Below the pieces are notes generated by a model. It was not told the origin of the DNA. It worked only from the letters and a program-made list of their open reading frames with translations, and ran no database searches. The position numbers were made by a program, and so were the translations under genes. A stretch of 12,131 nt of DNA from Candidatus Brocadiia bacterium (GTDB taxonomy: Bacteria > Planctomycetota > MHYJ01 > WSZJ01): NCBI GenBank assembly GCA_013360825.1, contig JABWAY010000112.1:1-12131 (forward strand), written 5' to 3'. This document shows positions 6,435-12,131 of this stretch, piece by piece (positions within the stretch are counted from its first letter, which is position 1; every line of letters starts with the position of its first letter).

Positions 6435-9269
6435 GTGGGGGCGCTCGCCGCCATCGGCCGCCTGCTCCGCTTTCTCCCCACATGGCAGTCCATTGCGGTC
6501 TGCCTCGCCTGGGGCGGTTTCTGGGGGCTTGCCTTTCTGACGGGGTGGGCCGACTTCCTCGAGGAGCCTCTCGGCGACGTTCTCTGGAGGGCGACGAATC
6601 CCCGGGAGCAGACCGCCGCGGCGTGGATCGTCTACGCGGACGGTCCGACCGCCGAACGCGGTCACGATCCGCGCTCCGTCGACACCTGGTCGGACCTCCT
6701 GCTCCGGGCCCGGGAGGAGAGCGTCGCCGCGGTGGTCGTCCTCGATCCGCGCGGGGCGCGGGAGCTTTCGGAAGCGCTGGCGGCGGGGGACCCGGGCGTG
6801 CGGGTGATCGTCCCGACGCGGAGGCGCGAAGATCCCTATCAGGAATTTCCGCCTTCGGTCGTCCGGTTTTTCCCGCCGGAACACGCGCCGCCGGCGGGGA
6901 GCTGGCAGGAGGGGCTGCTCGACTTCAGGCCCGACCCTGACGGCACCTGGCGGCGCACGGCGCTGCGCGACGAAGCCGGGCAGTCGACGCTTCCCGGCCT
7001 TCTCGCTCCGGGGGCGCTGGCGGGGCGACCGGAGGTGAGGCATCGGTTGAGCGGTCCCGCGGGGGTGGAATCGCGCATCTCGCTCTGGCGGATCCTGGAC
7101 CGGGACGTGCATCTTCCGGGGTGGCGCGGATCGGTCTGGATCGTGGAGTCGGACAGGGCGGACCGGGAAACCTGGTCGAGTCAGGGGGAGGGGCTGAGCG
7201 AGGCCCGGGCGCTGGCGCAGACGGTCGATGCGCTGGCCCGGGGGAACTGGTATCGGGAGACGCCCGCGTGGGGGACGGGCGCCCTCGCGGCGGCCGGGTT
7301 CTTCTTTGCCTGGCTGGCGGCGTGCACGCTGTCGCCGCTCCGCGGGCTGGCCGTGCTGGCCGTCTCCACGGCGGCGGTGTTCGGCGCCTTCTGGCTGACG
7401 CGGCTGGAACTTCTCTGGTTCGTGCCGGTCGTCCCGGTCCTGCCGACCGCCGTCGTCGGGTACCTGTACGGGCTTTCCGAGCGCCACCGGATGCTCCGCC
7501 GCGGCATGGCGGAACTCCTGGTGCGCCTGGGTCGGAGCCGCGTGCTGAACCCGATCCTGTCCCGTCCGGCGTCGGACGAGCACGACGTCTCCGCCTTCCG
7601 GTCCCTCCTCGACCTCGATGCCGCCGCGGTCGTCGCCGAAGACTCCGCCCGCCCCCTGGTCGCCCTCTCGACCCGGGAAGACAGGGCCGACCTCTGGGAA
7701 TGGTTCCCGGGCGGCGTGGTCGGGCTGGTCCAGGCCGCGCGCGCGACGACCGAGCGCCCCCTCATCTACCGCCCACCCGACATCGGCCCCGTCGTCCTCG
7801 TCGAACCCCTCTCCGCCCGCCCCGGGCGCCGCACCTGGCTCGCCATGGTCCCCCGCGGCGATGCCCAGATCTGGTGGACGGACCACCGCGCCCTCGTCGG
7901 ACGCGCCATCATCCCCCTCTCCAGCCTCGGCATCGGCGCCGCCGCCGTACGCGAGGAGCCGATCCGCGTCGAGCAGGTCTCCGTCCCGGAAAACCAGCTC
8001 CGCGTCCTCCGCAGCACCGTCGACCAGACGGAACTCGAACGGACCTTCCTCCTCGGCTTCCTCGACCGGCTCAGCGACGGCGTCCTCGTCTGCGACCTCG
8101 TCGGGCGCGCCCTCATCTACAACAAGCGCTTCCAGACCATGGCCGAGGAACTCGCGGTCGACTTCGAGGATCCGCTGATCTCGTTCCTCCGCACGATCTC
8201 CTCCCAGACCAACGACCAGGTCTGGCAGGCGATCGGGCAGACGATCCGAAGCGGGGCGCGCTGGACGCTCTATGCGTCGGTGCAGCGTCACCCGGTCCGC
8301 CACTACATGTCGAACCTGGTCCGTCTCGACCTGGGTTCGGGCGCCTCCGACACATCGCAGAGCATTTCCGACGTCATCGCGCTGGTCGTGACGGAGGTGA
8401 GCGACCTGTATGAGGCGGAGAGGCTGAAGAGCGAGCTGCTGGAGCATTTCGTGCACGATGTGCGGAACGCGGTGACGGTGATCGCGCAGTCGGCGGAGGA
8501 GGTGGTGGAGATCACGACGGACGAGGAGGTGAAGCCGGACCTCGTGATGATCCAGGCCCAGGCGATGGGAATCGCGGAGCGGTTCCGGAGCATGGCGGCG
8601 CTGGCGGGGATCAGCGCGGAGAAGATCGCGGACGAGCTGACGCCGACGGACCTGGTCTCGGAGGCGAAGAGGGCGATGAACGCCTCCGCGGCGATGGCGG
8701 AGCAGCTGGGGATCATCCTGGCGTACGAGGGGCAGACGGTGGTGCCGTTCTCGACGGCGAGGCCGAACGCGCTTCGGCAGGCGCTGATGCAGGTGATCGA
8801 GCAGTCGCTGGCGTCGAGTCCGCGGGGGTCGACGGTGACGATCGGGGCGCAGGACGAGGGGGCGGTCGTGGTCGTCCGGGTCAACGATCCCGGGTGGTCG
8901 CCGATGACGGCGATCGGGCGGATGCGGGGGGCGATCCCGACGGGGCAGACGCTGAAGTTCACGGCGGCGGACGGGCTGAAGCGGCTGGCGGAGATGGCGG
9001 GGGGGCGGCTGACGTCCGAGTTCGACGAGGCGGTGGGGACGTCGGTGAAGCTGGCGTTTCCGAAGGTGGCGAACCGGCTGGAGACGGAGGCGGGGGGGGG
9101 AGCGGGGAAGGACGCGCAGGACGAGGGGCCCGTGGTGCCGCCGACGATCGCGGGGATTTCGCCGGATTCGATCGAGGATCCCGGGCCCGCTCCGGCGGGC
9201 GAGGGGGAGCTGCGCGAGCCCGGTCTGCCGAACGTGGCGCCCGGGATGCCGCCTGGGATGCTCGAATGA
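6435..9269 (+). CDS. CHASE2-like membrane sensor histidine kinase, degenerate ATPase domain
   Basis: This 944-residue protein has one N-terminal membrane helix (about 19-36), an outside domain (about 40-275) with CHASE2-like features (EEPLGDVLWRATNP, then DPRSVDTWSDLLLRA), and three further helices (about 281-299, 302-320, 327-345), the standard CHASE2 layout. Inside follow a region of unclear type (384-510, perhaps GAF-like), a PAS-like domain (about 535-655; LDRLSDGVLVCDLVGRALIY) and a HisKA-like dimerisation helix with His674 in HFVHDVRNAVTVI. The HATPase-like domain (about 770-877) is unusual: Gln786 and Gln790 stand where Asn is expected in the N-box, the D-box reads DPGWS and the G-box reads TAADGL. 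A disordered Pro/Gly/Glu-rich tail covers 880-944. GTG 6435 is preceded by GGAGGG at 6423-6428. The partner is probably the receiver gene upstream. It may be a weak or inactive kinase. Confidence 0.85.
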   Translation: MGALAAIGRLLRFLPTWQSIAVCLAWGGFWGLAFLTGWADFLEEPLGDVLWRATNPREQTAAAWIVYADGPTAERGHDPRSVDTWSDLLLRAREESVAAVVVLDPRGARELSEALAAGDPGVRVIVPTRRREDPYQEFPPSVVRFFPPEHAPPAGSWQEGLLDFRPDPDGTWRRTALRDEAGQSTLPGLLAPGALAGRPEVRHRLSGPAGVESRISLWRILDRDVHLPGWRGSVWIVESDRADRETWSSQGEGLSEARALAQTVDALARGNWYRETPAWGTGALAAAGFFFAWLAACTLSPLRGLAVLAVSTAAVFGAFWLTRLELLWFVPVVPVLPTAVVGYLYGLSERHRMLRRGMAELLVRLGRSRVLNPILSRPASDEHDVSAFRSLLDLDAAAVVAEDSARPLVALSTREDRADLWEWFPGGVVGLVQAARATTERPLIYRPPDIGPVVLVEPLSARPGRRTWLAMVPRGDAQIWWTDHRALVGRAIIPLSSLGIGAAAVREEPIRVEQVSVPENQLRVLRSTVDQTELERTFLLGFLDRLSDGVLVCDLVGRALIYNKRFQTMAEELAVDFEDPLISFLRTISSQTNDQVWQAIGQTIRSGARWTLYASVQRHPVRHYMSNLVRLDLGSGASDTSQSISDVIALVVTEVSDLYEAERLKSELLEHFVHDVRNAVTVIAQSAEEVVEITTDEEVKPDLVMIQAQAMGIAERFRSMAALAGISAEKIADELTPTDLVSEAKRAMNASAAMAEQLGIILAYEGQTVVPFSTARPNALRQALMQVIEQSLASSPRGSTVTIGAQDEGAVVVVRVNDPGWSPMTAIGRMRGAIPTGQTLKFTAADGLKRLAEMAGGRLTSEFDEAVGTSVKLAFPKVANRLETEAGGGAGKDAQDEGPVVPPTIAGISPDSIEDPGPAPAGEGELREPGLPNVAPGMPPGMLE
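9092..9100 (+). repeat. Nine-G homopolymer inside the kinase-like gene
   Basis: A run of nine G lies at the junction between the ATPase-like domain and the disordered tail (codons for residues about 886-889). Such a run can slip during replication or be misread in sequencing. A -1 shift here would replace the tail and end at a TGA (9332-9334) overlapping the next gene's GTG. Confidence 0.6.
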
Positions 9270-9302
9270 CCGCCGGGGGCGTCGCCGGCGTGCCTGAGAC
9301 CG

Positions 9303-9314
9303 CCGCCCGGGCGG
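9303..9314. repeat. 12-bp palindrome before the PgsC-like gene
   Basis: CCGCCCGGGCGG is a perfect palindrome in the 61-base gap between the kinase-like and PgsC-like genes, ending just before the GGGAG ribosome site (9318-9322). It has no loop and no T-run. It could hinder ribosome access if folded with neighbouring bases, or be chance. Confidence 0.25.
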
Positions 9315-9330
9315 TGTGGGAGTGTGCCCT

Positions 9331-12131
9331 GTGATCCCGCTGTTTTCCCCGAACGGACTCCAGCACTCGCTCGTCATCTCCGTCTGCATCGGGGTGCTGA
9401 TCACGACCCTGATGTTCGAGCGGTATGGCTGGGTCTTTTCAGGGCTGGTCGTCCCGGGGTACCTCGCGCCGATTTTCGCGATCTACCCGCTGAGCGGGCT
9501 GACGATCCTCCTGGAGGCCATGCTGACCATCGGGGTCGTCCGCGGCATCCACCTCGCGGCGTGGCGGTTCCGCACCCACACCCCGCTGTTCGGCCGGGAA
9601 CGATTCTTCCTCATCGTCCTGATCGCGCTCGGGGTCCGCCTCCTCGTGGAGGAGCTGCTCCTCCCGTGGGGGACGGAGATCCTCTTTCCCGGACGAACCG
9701 ACATCCTCTCGCGGATCAAGGACTTCGGCGCCATCGGGCTGGTGGTCGTCCCGCTCACGGCCAATCTGCTCTGGAAGCCGGGGATTCCGCGCGGCCTGAT
9801 CCAGGTGGGAGTCTGCACCCTCGGCGTCCTGGTCGCGCTCTACGGGATCCTGATGCCCCTCACCAACTACAACCTGGCGCAGCTCGGGGCCGTCTACGAG
9901 GACGTCTCGCTGAACTTCTCCCAGTCGGCGAAGCTGCAGATCATGATCGTCTGCGGCTGCCTCCTGGCGGCGCGCATGAACCTGCTGGAAGGATGGGACT
10001 TCGGCGGGATCCTCCTTCCGCCGCTGATCGCCATTTCCCTTCTGCAGCCGTCCCGGCTCATCGGCACGGTGCTCGAGGTCTTCCTCGTCGTCACGATCGG
10101 GCGGCAGGTCATCAATCTCCCTCTGCTCAACCGCATCACCTGGGCCGGGCCGAGGCTCGTCACCTTCTGCTTCACGCTCTGTGTCGTCCTCAAGATCGCG
10201 CTCGGCTGGGTCATCTACTTCATCGAGCCCCAGTGGAACGCCACAGACCTGCTCGGATTCGGCTATATCCTCTCGTCGCTCCTGGCCTGCAAGCTCTGGA
10301 ACAAGTCCTCCCGGGTCACCCTCTGGCCGACGCTCTACGTCTCCGCCGCCACGTTCCTGCTGGGCACCACGCTCTCCTTCGCGCTGTCCTCCGCTTCCCG
10401 CTGGGTCGAGTCCGATCCCGTCACGGCGGGGTCGGTGACGGCGCCGCAGGAGGAATCCCACCCGATCGAATTTGCGGTCCTGGAGCGGCTGTCGCCGGGA
10501 GGGGAGGGGGCGGAGGGGATCGAGCAGAGTGTCGGCGCGCGCCGGCGGATGGCGGAGGTGGCCACGCGCGCGCTGGACGATCTCCGGCGGGGCGTCCCGG
10601 AGGGGGCGATCGTCGCCCGGGCGGCGTTCGACCTGGCCCCCGAGGGACTGGTGACGCGGTGGTTCCACGCCCCGGGCTCCCCCGCGTACATGATGATCGG
10701 CGCGGCCCGCCCGGAGGAGTCGGAACTGGAGACCGTCTTCATCCGCCTCGGATCCGGCACGCGCGCCATGATCGTCACGCCGCCCGGCGCGGAGCCGCTC
10801 TCCACGAGCCTGGCCGTCGCGGCCCTGGCGAAACGTCTCCAGCCGTCCGTGATCGTCCTCTCCTCGGGGCACCCGGGAGCGGACGCCGATGCTCCCCCGC
10901 GCTTCGACTCGCTCGTCGCCTGGATTCTCACCGAGTTCCCCTGGCGCCCGGTCCTGGAGATCGCCGGCACCCGCGCCGCCGGCGCCGTGCTCGACATCCA
11001 CGGGGGCCTTCCCGAGGACGGGCTCTCCATCGAAGCGCTGCGCCGCATCCTGCCGGGGCTCGAGGTCCGCGCGCCGGCGCAGCTGTCCGGCGCGCGGATG
11101 CGCTGGATGGCCGCAAATGCCCGGGGCGGATACCAGCGGCTCGAGACCGATCTCCGCAGTGCCTCGGCGCTCATCGTCTCGCTGGTCCCCGAGTCGTCGC
11201 AGGTGGACGAGGAACTCTCGCCGCTCGACCGCTATCTCGCCCCGTACCTGGAGTCGATGCAGCTCCGCCGTCCCGGGCTGGTCCTCTCTCCCGCGCAGTG
11301 GACGAAGTCCCGCCTGATCGTGCTCAAGACCGGCCTCCTGCGCCTGGCGGTCGCCGCGCAGGAAGCGTCCCGGTCCCAGCCGATCCGGGTCGCGGAGCTC
11401 AATTCCATGAACTTTCTCGCCCGTGTTCTCGGGCTCGAATTCGACCTGCTTCGCGAGCCCGGCGGCGACCGCCAGTTCCTCGTTCTCCGCAACACCCTCG
11501 GGGAGCCCGAAGTCGACGGCGTCGTCGTCTTCCAGCTCGGAAGCTGGCGCGAGCTCCACGTCGAGGTCCCCAGCCCGCGCCGTTTTCCCAACTCCCATCG
11601 CCTCGGCCTGCAGGTCTTCCTCGCGGGCAACTGCCGCGCCCTCACCATCGGCGGCATCAGCTCCCCCAGCACCGGCCTCCTCCAGCCCGAGGTGGCGCGC
11701 GCCCTCGACCGCCTGTCGCTGTTTCATCTCGCCCACCAGGTCCTCGTCGAGCAGGCCTCGGTCCAGGGACAGGATCCCCCCCGGGTGCTCCAGGTCCGGG
11801 GGCGAAGCGTGCCGGAAACGGGCAACGACGGCGTCCTCGTTCCGCCCGACATCGTCCTCCCGACGGCGCAGGTGGAGATGCTGGAGATCGGCCCCTGGCT
11901 CCGCATTTTCGAGGACCTGGGATGGACGATCCGCGTGCAGCCGCCCGAGGAGCCGGACGGATTCGACACCGGGGAACCCCTCCAGGCCCGCTACCGCCGT
12001 TTTCTCCGGTACGAGGGAATCTCCGGGCTCTGGGCGGACCCGGACATCCGCAGGGCCCTGCGCGGCCCCCGCGACGATCCCGCGGCGGTCGCGGCGCTGC
12101 GGCAGCTCGGTTCCGCCGATGGCGGGGCCAG
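9331..12131 (+). CDS. Large membrane protein with duplicated PgsC/CapC-like domain (3' end outside window)
   Basis: The frame is open from GTG 9331 to the window end: 933 residues visible, no stop. GGGAG at 9318-9322 lies eight bases before the GTG; in-frame GTGs at 9316 and 9322 are less likely. The N-terminus resembles PgsC/CapC, the small membrane subunit of poly-gamma-glutamate synthase: LMFERYGWVFSGLVVPGYLA (27-46), then a Pro-containing turn and a GRERFF motif. About eleven membrane helices fill residues 10-352. Residues 201-352 look like a second, diverged PgsC-like copy (EGWDFGGILLPPLIA, 220-234). The remaining roughly 580 residues are soluble and contain a repeated module (about 440-560 and 705-835). 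Ordinary PgsC has only about 150 residues and no such extension. No PgsB-type ligase or PgsA is visible. Polymer export or a cell-surface role is inferred from the family only. Confidence 0.82.
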   Translation, partial: MIPLFSPNGLQHSLVISVCIGVLITTLMFERYGWVFSGLVVPGYLAPIFAIYPLSGLTILLEAMLTIGVVRGIHLAAWRFRTHTPLFGRERFFLIVLIALGVRLLVEELLLPWGTEILFPGRTDILSRIKDFGAIGLVVVPLTANLLWKPGIPRGLIQVGVCTLGVLVALYGILMPLTNYNLAQLGAVYEDVSLNFSQSAKLQIMIVCGCLLAARMNLLEGWDFGGILLPPLIAISLLQPSRLIGTVLEVFLVVTIGRQVINLPLLNRITWAGPRLVTFCFTLCVVLKIALGWVIYFIEPQWNATDLLGFGYILSSLLACKLWNKSSRVTLWPTLYVSAATFLLGTTLSFALSSASRWVESDPVTAGSVTAPQEESHPIEFAVLERLSPGGEGAEGIEQSVGARRRMAEVATRALDDLRRGVPEGAIVARAAFDLAPEGLVTRWFHAPGSPAYMMIGAARPEESELETVFIRLGSGTRAMIVTPPGAEPLSTSLAVAALAKRLQPSVIVLSSGHPGADADAPPRFDSLVAWILTEFPWRPVLEIAGTRAAGAVLDIHGGLPEDGLSIEALRRILPGLEVRAPAQLSGARMRWMAANARGGYQRLETDLRSASALIVSLVPESSQVDEELSPLDRYLAPYLESMQLRRPGLVLSPAQWTKSRLIVLKTGLLRLAVAAQEASRSQPIRVAELNSMNFLARVLGLEFDLLREPGGDRQFLVLRNTLGEPEVDGVVVFQLGSWRELHVEVPSPRRFPNSHRLGLQVFLAGNCRALTIGGISSPSTGLLQPEVARALDRLSLFHLAHQVLVEQASVQGQDPPRVLQVRGRSVPETGNDGVLVPPDIVLPTAQVEMLEIGPWLRIFEDLGWTIRVQPPEEPDGFDTGEPLQARYRRFLRYEGISGLWADPDIRRALRGPRDDPAAVAALRQLGSADGGA

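Noticed and set aside
5963..6940. A + strand frame starting at ATG 5963, close to the receiver gene start
   Set aside because: It is out of frame with the receiver and kinase-like genes, its ATG precedes the ribosome site, and the translation has no domain.
9268..9330. Possible fusion of the kinase-like and PgsC-like genes into one frame
   Set aside because: The kinase-like gene stops at 9267-9269 and the PgsC-like frame has its own in-frame stop at 9295-9297, followed by a ribosome site and GTG.
6399..9404. A 1001-codon open frame on the - strand opposite the kinase-like gene
   Set aside because: It is Arg/Pro/His-rich with no recognisable domain, mirrors the + strand gene exactly, and arises because stop codons are rare in GC-rich DNA. 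The + strand protein has clear domains.
9439..11736. A 765-codon open frame on the - strand opposite the PgsC-like gene
   Set aside because: Its composition is Arg/Asp/Glu/Gly-rich with no motif or ribosome site. The + strand frame encodes membrane helices and the PgsC motif and is open to the window end.

Overview
This is a high-GC bacterial window in which every convincing gene reads on the + strand. It holds nine genes; the first and last run off the edges. No tRNA, rRNA, CRISPR array or insertion sequence was seen. The longest gap between genes is 163 bases (5819-5981), so no stretch over 300 bases is empty. The gene set (UbiB-type kinase, phasin-like protein, CHASE2-type sensor, PgsC-type membrane protein, BtpA-family barrel) suggests a Gram-negative, probably uncultivated lineage. 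The sequence alone does not fix the phylum.

Left block (1-2866): a tightly packed operon. The 3' end of a BtpA-family TIM-barrel gene overlaps by ATGA an ABC-2-type exporter ATPase of the BcrA kind. The ATPase gene overlaps its six-helix permease by 11 bases. Nine bases later comes a protein joining a fructose/nitrogen-type PTS EIIA domain (phospho-acceptor His67) to two CBS domains. The EIIA-BtpA pairing recalls the E. coli sgc locus, with an ABC exporter where sgc has a PTS permease.

Middle block (2867-5818): a weak promoter candidate, then a small phasin-like coiled-coil protein and a full-length UbiB/AarF/COQ8-type atypical kinase with two C-terminal membrane helices. Next is a promoter candidate embedded in a 7-bp inverted repeat, followed by a six-TPR scaffold protein.

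Right block (5819-12131): a good sigma70-type promoter drives a probable three-gene unit. It contains a stand-alone CheY-like receiver with a TTG start, a membrane histidine-kinase-like protein (CHASE2-like sensor, PAS, HisKA) whose ATP-binding domain lacks several canonical residues, and a very large membrane protein still open at the window end. In this last protein a PgsC/CapC-like membrane domain occurs twice in tandem, followed by a soluble module that also occurs twice. This unit is the most unusual part of the window: a possible sensor-controlled cell-envelope or polymer-export machine built on an internally duplicated PgsC-like protein.

Base composition also switches repeatedly between C-rich and G-rich coding strands in patches of roughly 0.5-1 kb, sometimes within one gene, while coding direction stays constant.
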